Source of the DNA: Candidatus Peregrinibacteria bacterium
GTDB taxonomy: Bacteria > Patescibacteriota > Gracilibacteria > UBA1369 > LOWO2-01-FULL-3
Direction: 5' to 3'
Assembly (NCBI GenBank): GCA_016186245.1
Contig: JACPLZ010000007.1
Location: forward strand, 1 to 13,328
DNA length: 13,328 bases
Program-made: the position numbers and the translations under genes
Notes under the pieces: generated by a model
The model's input: only the letters and a program-made list of their open reading frames with translations
Told to the model about the DNA's origin: nothing
Database searches by the model: none
Shown here: piece after piece, positions 5,127 to 12,343 of the stretch
Layout of the letters: each line of letters begins with the position of its first letter
Numbering within the stretch: the stretch's first letter is position 1

Positions 5127-6737
5127 TCATGATGCGTCAAGATAGCATTTTTCGCATAATACTTTTTCGCTTCGTTCCGGCGCGTAGCTGGTTTGAATTG
5201 GATCGCCGCATTTTGCGCATGTGCGCTCCCAAACCCTGAACGGATTCCGCAGCGCAAGACGTTCACTATATCGTGTGTCATGATGATGACGCGGGATTGG
5301 TATTTTATGATGACGATAAAACGCAAGCTCCTGTGGAATAATGCGGAAATTTTTGGCGGTAACTTCGCAGACCAATGTGGCATTCAAAATATCATCCTTA
5401 ACGTTATTGATGTTATCTGGAATAATATAAGTCTGCGATTTTGGCGCGGCAATTTCTTCTTCCCGTGTGCGCGGGAAAAAATATGAACCGGTTGATTCAT
5501 TATATGGAAAAGCTGATAATTTTTTGGGAAAGAATCGTCCCCACTCCCCTGTTCTTTTCATATGTTCAATAATACGGCCGCGCAAACTTTCAAACTCATT
5601 TTTGGAATATTTTTTATTCAAAATCGCATATTCCTGATGCCTCAATCCAACGCATCCAAATAAATTTTTGCAGGAAAATATCAGCTCGCAATATTCAATA
5701 TTGGAAGAATTGATGGTAATAAAAGACATACTGGTTTTGTAAGCTGTATCTGTCGAAAGATTGTTGAAATTAAAAGCGCCAGCATGACCAATATAATCGG
5801 CATTAAAACAGTCTTTGGAGTCCAGTATTGTCCAACATTCGCGGCAGTCTTCACTTCCAAAACATTCAAAACAATTCAGACAATTTTTTGAATTAAGAAT
5901 AATATCGCCGGAAACATTTTCACCATTGATTACGTGTGTAAATTTTACCGTCCTCCGCGCGCGCGATTCTAAAAATCTCCGCCACATTTCCTGCTGGGAT
6001 TGAAAGTTTCCATTAAGAATTTCCTTTTTCTTCCGCATGTATTCCTCTTTGGAATATTGCCTGTTTTCGATCATGTACGATTTATTGCGGAGATTAAAGG
6101 AAAGAATACATTCGGTGCAGCCGATACAGTCCTCTATAAAAGCACAATTTGAAGAATCTTTGGAATGAAATGCAAAACGGCAGCCATAGCATTTTTCAAG
6201 GTAAGCCGAAAAATAACAAAGTTCGCAATACGTAGTCCAATCGCAGTCCACACAGTCTTTGCAAAACATAGGAAGCGCGCCATACATACTGTTTTCATTG
6301 CGATCACCGCCAAAAATGAGATAGCAATTTTTGTTATACACGCAGGAATTGCAATAATCGCTGTTTTCAGAGCCGATATTCATGAGCGCGAGGCGGGGAA
6401 CAGCGAGTTGAAGCCCGGCGTACTGTTCAAAAAAAGTCTTGCTGAAATCAAACTGACGGCCGTAATCGAGAGGATCCCATTTGTCTGAAAACCATGTTTC
6501 CCTTTCATATATTTTGTAGATCGAATCCTGCGGATACATGGAAATTATTTCCGCGCCGGTAAGGTCGCATTTCCGGCGATGCAAAAATCTGTCATTGCGA
6601 AAAGATAATCGCCATTGGTGCTGATGCGGAAAACAGATCGGCAACGGCTCAAATCCAAATTTTTCATATTCTGCGATGTCTGCATCGGACAGCTCGAATT
6701 GATGGTTGCCGACTTCGCAAGTGAGAGTTTGGGACAT
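5127..6737 (-). CDS. Cys-rich zinc-ribbon protein, conserved CPR-type, function unknown
   Basis: 536 residues with 31 cysteines. After an N-terminal part with CDLTGAEIISMY and WDPLDYGRQFDFS comes a long Cys-rich middle with three CxxCxxC runs (FCKDCVDC, DCIGCTEC, NCLNCFEC). Two related segments, FNLRNKSYMIENRQYSKEEY and VGLRHQEYAILNKKYSKNEF, indicate an internal duplication. The C-terminus carries CEVTAKNFRIIPQELAFYR, LRNPFRVWER and a zinc ribbon CAKC-x17-CEKC. No signal peptide or membrane segment is seen, so it is probably cytoplasmic and metal-binding. I recall this architecture as common in Patescibacteria, sometimes under the doubtful label CaiB/BaiF; nothing here supports a CoA transferase. 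The start is set by an extended -10 box 6 nt upstream. It is divergent from tRNA-Lys. Confidence 0.8.
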   Translation of the reverse strand: MSQTLTCEVGNHQFELSDADIAEYEKFGFEPLPICFPHQHQWRLSFRNDRFLHRRKCDLTGAEIISMYPQDSIYKIYERETWFSDKWDPLDYGRQFDFSKTFFEQYAGLQLAVPRLALMNIGSENSDYCNSCVYNKNCYLIFGGDRNENSMYGALPMFCKDCVDCDWTTYCELCYFSAYLEKCYGCRFAFHSKDSSNCAFIEDCIGCTECILSFNLRNKSYMIENRQYSKEEYMRKKKEILNGNFQSQQEMWRRFLESRARRTVKFTHVINGENVSGDIILNSKNCLNCFECFGSEDCRECWTILDSKDCFNADYIGHAGAFNFNNLSTDTAYKTSMSFITINSSNIEYCELIFSCKNLFGCVGLRHQEYAILNKKYSKNEFESLRGRIIEHMKRTGEWGRFFPKKLSAFPYNESTGSYFFPRTREEEIAAPKSQTYIIPDNINNVKDDILNATLVCEVTAKNFRIIPQELAFYRHHKIPIPRHHHDTRYSERLALRNPFRVWERTCAKCGDPIQTSYAPERSEKVLCEKCYLDAS

Positions 6738-6743
6738 GGCCGT

Positions 6744-6752
6744 ATGATAACA
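6744..6752 (-). promoter_or_regulatory. Extended -10 promoter of the Cys-rich gene, leaderless arrangement
   Basis: On the minus strand TGTTATCAT is an extended -10 (TGn plus TATCAT, five of six consensus bases). It ends 6 nt before ATG 6737, so transcription would begin about at the A of the start codon. The -35 region is weak, as is usual for extended -10 promoters. Confidence 0.45.
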
Positions 6753-6762
6753 TGTCTTTGTC

Positions 6763-6791
6763 TTGCTTTTACAGTTTGCGCTTTATAGAAT
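6763..6791 (+). promoter_or_regulatory. Probable tRNA-Lys promoter
   Basis: TTGCTT (6763-6768), a 17-bp spacer and TAGAAT (6786-6791). Transcription from about 6798 would give a leader of about 50 nt that contains the family B hairpin. It is back-to-back with the promoter of the Cys-rich gene. Confidence 0.45.
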
Positions 6792-6825
6792 GTTGCAGCG
6801 GATGCGGGAAGGGAGAGGGGGAAGG

Positions 6826-6846
6826 GATTTTCGCTCCGCGAAAATC
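6826..6846. repeat. Family B hairpin directly upstream of tRNA-Lys
   Basis: Stem GATTTTCGC / GCGAAAATC with loop TCC, preceded by the purine leader GGGAGAGGGGGAAGG. It ends 2 nt before the mature tRNA. The seventh stem pair is C-G instead of T-A. Confidence 0.85.
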
Positions 6847-6848
6847 TA

Positions 6849-6924
6849 GGGTCGGTAGCTCAGCTGGTAGAGCAACAGCCTTTTAAGCTGATGGTCGCGG
6901 GTTCGACCCCCGCCCGACCCACCA
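6849..6924 (+). tRNA. tRNA-Lys (anticodon TTT)
   Basis: 76 nt with encoded CCA (6922-6924) and discriminator A. Acceptor GGGTCGG / CCGACCC and T stem GCGGG / CCCGC pair perfectly. The loop CTTTTAA carries anticodon TTT at 6882-6884. The anticodon stem has four pairs plus an A-A mismatch at 27-43. It reads AAA and, by wobble, AAG. Confidence 0.93.
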
Positions 6925-7020
6925 TATTAAAGATTTGAAAAAACAAATTGGCAGGATTAAAAACGAGATTGGTACAGTCAGCTTGTTTTAGTTCCTCACT
7001 ACTCAAGTTTTCTTTTATAC

Positions 7021-9408
7021 ATGCCGACAATTCTGCATCGACTGACTTTCGGTGGGGATTTTTTGTTGTTTTGGGGCGGCACAGTTATAAGTGGTGTCAT
7101 GGAAAAGGCGGCAGGGGAAAAATCGGTCATGGATCGTTCGGTGAGAGGCAATATTCTTCAGCCGATGTTTTTTACTCCCAGGGATATCAAAATTGATGAG
7201 CCCTGCACGCCAAGAGATATTTTTAACGACGCACGGTTCATGTCGCTGTTAAGCCCGGGGTTTGAGTTTGCCCAGCCGCTTTTTGAGAGAGTTCTTGATC
7301 TTGATCCCACTTTAAGCCGAGATGAAATCGAGATTTCAGGGCGCGCTTTTAGAACAGCTCTGTCGCGCTGGCATAAAAAACTGGCTTGGCTGGAAAGGAC
7401 TATTCCATATGCTGAAAAGACTGATGACGATCATCCTCTGAGCACCAGAGATTTGGTGAATGCAATTACCAGCGCGGCAGAGACATTTTTTCGCTGCCTG
7501 CTGAAATTGGAGTACAAAACTGCTGACAATCCGGAGATTGATGGCGATGCCAAAGCTGCCATAGTAAAAATGATAGCAGAAATACATCGCCGGGTGGCAT
7601 CGGTGGTTCTTTATGAAGGCGTGCCTGCGGCAACAATGTCAAGCATAGGCAATTGTCTTTTTAACAATATCCTCAATCTGAAAACTATCGGTGATATGGA
7701 TGTGCCCGATGTAGAATCCGCGATTTATTTTGGAGGCTCAAAGAGAAGCGATGTCGCCTGTGCTACAAATGGTGAACGATTGATGCAAAATCTGCATAAG
7801 CTTAGATTAGATCCAAAGGAATTTGAAGTTGTGACACTGCGTTTGTCAGGTAATACTGTGATGATGGTAATACCGCGTGGAGCACAGGGGCTTGTTGGAC
7901 TAAAAGATTTATTTGCCGAAGTAGGACTATTGATCACGGCTGGAGAAGCCCGGCAAAATTCAGATATAGTTTTTCTTGGCGCACCCGACGAAGTTTTTGA
8001 TGGAGTGGAAGGCGTGGTACAGGGAAATGAAGGCTCCATAAAAAATGTGGATGGCGGATATAAAAGATTTCATTATACGGGATTGGATGGATCGGTTATC
8101 CATGTCGTAGGAAGAGGAAAAGATAGCAATGGCAATGATATTGATTATTTCGGTCCCTATAAAAAATTGCCGTTTCAAGCTGTGGCAATGCGCCAGTTAA
8201 GGGAATCAACACAACTTCTCGCGCGAACAGGCAGGCCGGTAGTTCAACCAATGAAAGGAACAACTTCCTTTGAATATGAGACCTGCGAAAGAAATATATC
8301 CGACGAAGATGCTTTGAGCGGAATGGTTATGCCGGTGCATGGTACGTTTTTGTGCTGGTCGCATACCGGGATAACTCTTGATCAGGTATCGGATCTTCTA
8401 GCAAGAAATCTGACCGACAATCATACAATTCTTGAAGGGCAGTCCGGTATGGGTAAAAGCGAGATGGAGCAGTTTATAAGGAAAGTATGTGACAATTTGC
8501 GATACCTTCATGAAATGATGAGCCGCTCGGATAATGATAAATTGAGATACCTTGCCGGAGGTTTGGCGCCGCTGGCCGATGTCCAATTGTATTCCACCGG
8601 TGATGACATGGGACAATTGGAGGTAAATGAAAAAAGCCAATTGAAGTTGAGGACTCATGAAATGAGTCGTTTCACAAGACTGGACAATATTCCAACCATT
8701 GAAAACCTGGTTGCCAGAGCGACCCATCCATTAAAAGAAGATGGCACGGTCGCGCTGACAACCAATACCCGTGTTCTGCAGCGCGATAAGGAATTGGAGG
8801 CTTTGCATCAGGTGCCTGTTTCGGCCAGGATTTTTGTATTGGCGACAAATATGCCGCTCGATGTGGATGGTTTTGATCCAAATGCGCCGGTGCAAGAGTT
8901 AAGTTTCGAGCAATATATGACAGCGTATGCCAAGTATAAAAATAAACCAAATGGCACCAAAAATAGTGATGACCCCGTACAAAGTCCGGCGGCAATGCAT
9001 GAATTCCTTGGACAATTTTCGATTGCTGGAGGTGTCGAATGCGAAAATGTTGTGGCGGTAAGAAGGTTCATGCTGGAAAGCGAGATCAAGCGGAGGAAGG
9101 AAAACAAGCGTAAGCCTATGCGTTTTTATGTTATCAACACCGGTATTAATCCAGACTGGATGACACGTAGAGAATTTGAGGTATTGGACGACACGGGAAA
9201 GCAGAAGGCGCGTTTTGCAAATGCAGCAAGGCATTGGGTTGATGTACCCGGACTTTTGCCTGAAGAAATCAGACAGTCATTAAAACATGCGGAAGAAAAT
9301 CTGGGTCTCAATCTGGCAAAATTGGCTTATCATTCAGGAAGCTGGACAGTGGCAAAACTGGAAAAAGTTTTCAGGGAGCAGGTTCTCGCCACTCAAAGAT
9401 CACAGTGA
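7021..9408 (+). CDS. P-loop protein with PEP-carboxykinase/HPr-kinase-like motif order
   Basis: 795 residues from ATG 7021. ATG 7099 and ATG 7129 are alternatives; 7129 has AGGGG 11 nt before it, and the first 36 residues look unlike the rest, so the start is uncertain. A Walker A motif EGQSGMGKSE (472-481) is followed by DD (528-529), NTR (582-584), FEQYMTAYAKY (from 629) and NTG (706-708). The same order (P-loop, DD, NTR, EQ, GT-rich segment, NTG) occurs in ATP-dependent PEP carboxykinase, and GKSE resembles HPr kinase/phosphorylase. The P-loop to DD distance is about 50 residues, much longer than in either family, and the N-terminal 400 residues are not recognised. I infer a divergent phosphotransferase using ATP; its substrate is unknown. 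No signal peptide is convincing. It is probably transcribed alone. Confidence 0.6.
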   Translation: MPTILHRLTFGGDFLLFWGGTVISGVMEKAAGEKSVMDRSVRGNILQPMFFTPRDIKIDEPCTPRDIFNDARFMSLLSPGFEFAQPLFERVLDLDPTLSRDEIEISGRAFRTALSRWHKKLAWLERTIPYAEKTDDDHPLSTRDLVNAITSAAETFFRCLLKLEYKTADNPEIDGDAKAAIVKMIAEIHRRVASVVLYEGVPAATMSSIGNCLFNNILNLKTIGDMDVPDVESAIYFGGSKRSDVACATNGERLMQNLHKLRLDPKEFEVVTLRLSGNTVMMVIPRGAQGLVGLKDLFAEVGLLITAGEARQNSDIVFLGAPDEVFDGVEGVVQGNEGSIKNVDGGYKRFHYTGLDGSVIHVVGRGKDSNGNDIDYFGPYKKLPFQAVAMRQLRESTQLLARTGRPVVQPMKGTTSFEYETCERNISDEDALSGMVMPVHGTFLCWSHTGITLDQVSDLLARNLTDNHTILEGQSGMGKSEMEQFIRKVCDNLRYLHEMMSRSDNDKLRYLAGGLAPLADVQLYSTGDDMGQLEVNEKSQLKLRTHEMSRFTRLDNIPTIENLVARATHPLKEDGTVALTTNTRVLQRDKELEALHQVPVSARIFVLATNMPLDVDGFDPNAPVQELSFEQYMTAYAKYKNKPNGTKNSDDPVQSPAAMHEFLGQFSIAGGVECENVVAVRRFMLESEIKRRKENKRKPMRFYVINTGINPDWMTRREFEVLDDTGKQKARFANAARHWVDVPGLLPEEIRQSLKHAEENLGLNLAKLAYHSGSWTVAKLEKVFREQVLATQRSQ

Positions 9409-10401
9409 TATTTCCCCCGCGATGTCCTTTTCTATGATTTTGCGTATCTCCGAAGGGCGGCGCGTTCTGTTTAGCGCCCACATCAATTTCACAACTGTGG
9501 CTTCGGTAGTCATATCATGTGAAGAAATCGCTCCCGCTCTTGCGGCGATAAATCCGGCCTCGTAAACATTCAAATTGGTAATTCCCCTTTCCATCTGATT
9601 TGCAATGATAACCGGTACACCGTTCTCGGTGGCTTTTTCAATCTTTGGAATAATGGAATTTTCCAGAAACGGCATGTTTCCCGGGCCAAACCCTTCAATG
9701 ACAATACCGCGCGCTCCCCTGTCCAAAGTCCTATCAATTATTTCGGGATCAAAACCGGGAAAAAGTTTAAGCAGAGAAATTTTGGTATCAAATCCGGGCT
9801 GAAAAGTAAGCACTCTTTTGCGGCGTTTTTTTCTCCATTCAAAAAGAGTCGTGGGACGGCCAAGCTCGCCAAGATATGGATAATTCGGAGAGTTAAAAAC
9901 TTCTATAAAAGATTCATGGAATTTTTTGGCGCGATTGCCGCGGATAATTTTGTTTGCAAAAGCGATGCAGACTTCCGCAATATCGAGAGTGGCTGTCAGG
10001 CAGGCATAAATCAGATTATTGCGGCCATCGGAAGCGAGCTCATTAAGCGGAATAAGCGAGCCTGTCATAATGACCGGTTTGCTGAGATTCTGGAGCATGT
10101 AGGAAAGCGCCGTGGCGGTATAGACCATGGTGTCGGTGCCATGGGCAATTACAAAACCGTCATATTTGTCATAAAGCTGATGAATTTTCGTGGCAATTTC
10201 AGTCCAGTTTCTTGGCTGCATGTTGGAGCTGTCGATGTTCATCAGCATTTTGAAATCAAGCTGGAGATGTCGCTGTATCTGGGGAAAATCGCGGATAATT
10301 TCGGCCGCTTCGGTGGCCGGCTGGAGGGCTCCCGTCTGCGTGCTTCTAACCATTCCGATAGTGCCGCCGCAGAACAGAAAACATATTTTTGGTCGGGACA
10401 T
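9400..10401 (-). CDS. ansA: L-asparaginase (type I / GatD-like fold)
   Basis: 333 residues, normal for the family. CGGTIGM (11-17) carries the nucleophile Thr14, DSSNM (57-61) binds substrate, HGTDTM (87-92) carries Thr89-Asp90, and TGSLIPLNELASDGRNNL (113-130) and the RGNRAKK stretch (154-160) supply the remaining family signatures, including the likely active-site Lys. DMTTEATVVKLMWAL matches the C-terminal domain. It hydrolyses asparagine to aspartate and ammonia; lack of a signal peptide suggests a cytoplasmic enzyme. The flexible-loop Tyr of E. coli AnsA (GYIP) aligns with Ala in GALQP. A GatD role in Glu-tRNA(Gln) amidation is possible from the fold, but the N-terminal GatD extension and a GatE gene are absent. 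The 3' end overlaps the P-loop gene by 9 bp on the opposite strand. Confidence 0.88.
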   Translation of the reverse strand: MSRPKICFLFCGGTIGMVRSTQTGALQPATEAAEIIRDFPQIQRHLQLDFKMLMNIDSSNMQPRNWTEIATKIHQLYDKYDGFVIAHGTDTMVYTATALSYMLQNLSKPVIMTGSLIPLNELASDGRNNLIYACLTATLDIAEVCIAFANKIIRGNRAKKFHESFIEVFNSPNYPYLGELGRPTTLFEWRKKRRKRVLTFQPGFDTKISLLKLFPGFDPEIIDRTLDRGARGIVIEGFGPGNMPFLENSIIPKIEKATENGVPVIIANQMERGITNLNVYEAGFIAARAGAISSHDMTTEATVVKLMWALNRTRRPSEIRKIIEKDIAGEISL

Positions 10402-10412
10402 TTTGGGCGAAA

Positions 10413-10418
10413 ATTATA
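10413..10418 (-). promoter_or_regulatory. -10 box of the asparaginase gene
   Basis: A perfect TATAAT on the minus strand ends 11 nt before ATG 10401. The predicted 5' leader is about 5 nt. The -35 region is weak. Confidence 0.45.
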
Positions 10419-10445
10419 TTTAGTGCCGGCATTTTACAGTTTTTT

Positions 10446-10512
10446 CGCAAAAATGCCAGAGGAATAGTATGAATTTTTCCTCTTTTGGCAAGGGAAAAGA
10501 GCTATTTTTGCG
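10446..10512. repeat. Structured inverted repeats in the 10402-10620 intergenic region
   Basis: Outer arms CGCAAAAAT (10446-10454) / ATTTTTGCG (10504-10512) enclose CTCTTTT (10480-10486) / AAAAGAG (10495-10501). A competing imperfect pairing joins GCCAGAGGAA (10455-10464) to TTCCTC...GGC (10477-10489). The inner stem followed by TATTTTT looks like a weak plus-strand terminator, though no plus-strand gene ends here. Function unknown. Confidence 0.45.
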
Positions 10513-10524
10513 TGCGCGGATTTT

Positions 10525-10554
10525 TTTAATAACTTTTTAATAAAAATTTAATAA
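10525..10554. repeat. Three TTTAATAA boxes spaced by 11 bp
   Basis: TTTAATAA occurs at 10525, 10536 and 10547, exactly 11 bp apart and so on about the same face of the helix, directly upstream of the putative promoter of the surface-protein gene. It could be an UP element, a bent site or an activator site. Confidence 0.6.
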
Positions 10555-10559
10555 TCGGC

Positions 10560-10591
10560 TGTTATTCTAAAAATCCATTCTGCGCAGAATG
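10560..10591 (+). promoter_or_regulatory. Extended -10 and 16-bp palindrome upstream of the surface-protein gene
   Basis: TGTTATTCT (10560-10568) resembles an extended -10. The predicted start near 10575 adjoins a perfect 16-bp palindrome, CATTCTGCGCAGAATG (10576-10591), followed by TTTATTTTT. The palindrome could be a dimer-binding operator at +1 or a 5' hairpin in the mRNA. No Shine-Dalgarno is seen before ATG 10621. Confidence 0.45.
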
Positions 10592-10620
10592 TTTATTTTT
10601 AGCCCATAACAAAGAAAAAT

Positions 10621-12051
10621 ATGAAAAAATGCGTAAGCAGGTTGATGATTTTTGTGCTGGCTATGGCCGGCATGGGCGGTTTGATGGCTCTGGCCGCCGG
10701 GCCGGGAGCAGTGGTGATAAACGAGGTGGCGTGGGCCGGCAGCAATGACAGTTCGTCCGATGAATGGATTGAACTTTATAATACAACCGGCGCGGCGATT
10801 GATTTGAGCGGCTGGTATATTGAGGATGATGCCAGTACCGTGTATCGGATTGGCTCAGGGGTGATTGGACCGCGCGGATATTTCTTAATTGAGGATAATG
10901 AGGATGCGATAAATGTTGCCGCGGATGCGGTGATTGGATTATCGCTCGCAAATACAGGAGATTCTTTGGTGTTGAATGATTCCAGCGGGGTTCAAATTGA
11001 TGCGGCCAATTTGAGCGGCGGGATTTGGCCGGCGGGAAATCTTACTCCAAAAGCCAGCATGGAAAGAGTGCAGCCTGGCGGAGATATTTGGGCTTCGGCA
11101 GCGGCTGGAAACGGCGCTTTGGGATCGGCAGGTTCGGTAATATTGGGAACGCCCGGAAGTATTAACAGCGCCTTTGAGGGAGATGGTTCAAAAATATATT
11201 TTGAAAATCAGGGCGGCGGAGTATTTGCAATCAAAGCCGATGGAGTAAAGGATTTGTATGCGTATGGCGTTGATATTTTGTATGATCCGGCGCGTCTGAA
11301 GTATGTTGAAGCGGAAAATGGGGAATTTTTGGGAAGCGACGGGGTGGCAACGTCATTTAATGCAGCCATGGAAAATGGAAGTCAGGGGGTGTTGCTGGTT
11401 GGCGGAGCGAGGTTGGATGGCGGCACAAGCGGCGTGAACGGAAATGGAATTTTATTTAAATTACATTTCGATGTGCTTGATGGCGGAGCCGGCGGCCTCA
11501 AATTTGGAGCCGCAAGTTTTGCGGCGGATGTGGATGGAGATATGCCGATTATTTTTGAAGGAAGTGAAAGTTTTATGTCCGCATCCGGCGGTAATAGTGT
11601 GCTGAATTTTGAAATTATTCCAGGAGAGCAAAGATATAGCCTGCAACTGCAGTGGGATGCGCCTGGCGGCGGAGCGGAAAGTTATCGGGTGGAAAAATTA
11701 TTGAATGATGGAAGTTTTGCGAGTTTGGGTGTAACGACAGCAACAAATTTTGTGGATGACCGATCTTTGGTGCCCGGAGTGGAATACAGTTACAAAGTTA
11801 TTCCGATAAATAATGGCGCCGATGGCGCGGCTGTGGAGACAAAGGCAGTGGACGATCGTGGAATAAGGGGAGATATCGATCGCAGCGACAGAGTGGATGG
11901 CCGTGATATGGAGAAGCTGGCGAGATCCTATGGAAGCCGAAATAACGAAGAAGGTTTTGACTTCCTTGGTGATCTTAATTTTGACGGAATGATTGATGGA
12001 AAAGATCTGATCGATATAGGCGTGAATTTTGGATTGGTGTACGAGGAATAG
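10621..12051 (+). CDS. Secreted lamin-tail / cohesin / FN3-like / dockerin surface protein
   Basis: 476 residues with a signal peptide (MKKC..., hydrophobic 8-25, likely cut near ALA-A at 24-26). A lamin-tail domain (about 29-155) shows the hallmark VVINEVAWAG and DEWIELYN. A cohesin-like domain follows (about 190-320: YGVDILYDPARLKYVE, GILFKLHFDV). An FN3-like segment is at about 330-408 (YRVEKL, YSYKVIP). A C-terminal type I dockerin has two Ca-binding repeats, RGDIDRSDRVDGRDMEKLA (416-434) and LGDLNFDGMIDGKDLIDIG (449-467). Dockerins bind cohesins tightly with calcium, so this exported protein can both dock onto and receive partners. The next gene encodes an anchored cohesin. The substrate is unknown; no glycoside hydrolase domain is present. 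The start is fixed by the signal peptide. Confidence 0.88.
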   Translation: MKKCVSRLMIFVLAMAGMGGLMALAAGPGAVVINEVAWAGSNDSSSDEWIELYNTTGAAIDLSGWYIEDDASTVYRIGSGVIGPRGYFLIEDNEDAINVAADAVIGLSLANTGDSLVLNDSSGVQIDAANLSGGIWPAGNLTPKASMERVQPGGDIWASAAAGNGALGSAGSVILGTPGSINSAFEGDGSKIYFENQGGGVFAIKADGVKDLYAYGVDILYDPARLKYVEAENGEFLGSDGVATSFNAAMENGSQGVLLVGGARLDGGTSGVNGNGILFKLHFDVLDGGAGGLKFGAASFAADVDGDMPIIFEGSESFMSASGGNSVLNFEIIPGEQRYSLQLQWDAPGGGAESYRVEKLLNDGSFASLGVTTATNFVDDRSLVPGVEYSYKVIPINNGADGAAVETKAVDDRGIRGDIDRSDRVDGRDMEKLARSYGSRNNEEGFDFLGDLNFDGMIDGKDLIDIGVNFGLVYEE

Positions 12052-12061
12052 AAATTGAAAA

Positions 12062-12306
12062 TCATGGTTACCGGCAGGCTCATTGAATTGTCATGGTGAG
12101 CCTGTCGAACCATGACAAGAGCGTGTCATGCCGAACTTGTTTCGGCATCTATGACGAAAGATCCTGAAACGAGTTCAGGATGACACGGGGCGAGATACGG
12201 GAAAGGAGAAGGGATTTTTGCTCGGCAAAAATCTGCAGGATGACACGGGGCGAGATACGGGAAAGGAGAAGGGAGTGCAGGATGACACGACGAGTTCAGG
12301 ATGACA
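12062..12306. repeat. Cluster of family A, B and C elements between the two surface genes
   Basis: In order: a degenerate A copy (12062-12086). A perfect inverted A copy with a 10-bp stem TTGTCATGGT / ACCATGACAA (12088-12097, 12109-12118). A C copy in opposite orientation, ATGCCGAA-CTTGT-TTCGGCAT (12128-12148). A C copy ATCCTGAA-ACGAG-TTCAGGAT (12161-12181). A B hairpin GATTTTTGC-TCG-GCAAAAATC (12213-12233). Then a second B leader (12254-12274) without its hairpin, and a C half-copy (12292-12303). A 39-bp exact direct repeat (12176-12214 and 12236-12274) has a 60-bp period. No credible gene lies here. Confidence 0.85.
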
Positions 12307-12343
12307 AAATTGTAATTCCACACAAATTGTAATTCCACACAAA
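12307..12343. repeat. 17-bp tandem duplication before the cohesin gene
   Basis: AAATTGTAATTCCACAC occurs twice (12307-12323, 12324-12340) followed by AAA of a third unit. It duplicates a TTGTAA that could act as a -35 box. Confidence 0.85.

Noticed and set aside
5127..6737. CaiB/BaiF CoA-transferase identity for the Cys-rich protein
   Set aside because: The label is sometimes attached to this kind of protein, but no CoA-transferase motif is seen and the Cys-rich, zinc-ribbon layout is incompatible with that fold.
9916..10467. 183-residue plus-strand reading frame
   Set aside because: It is antisense to asparaginase, whose motifs are unambiguous.
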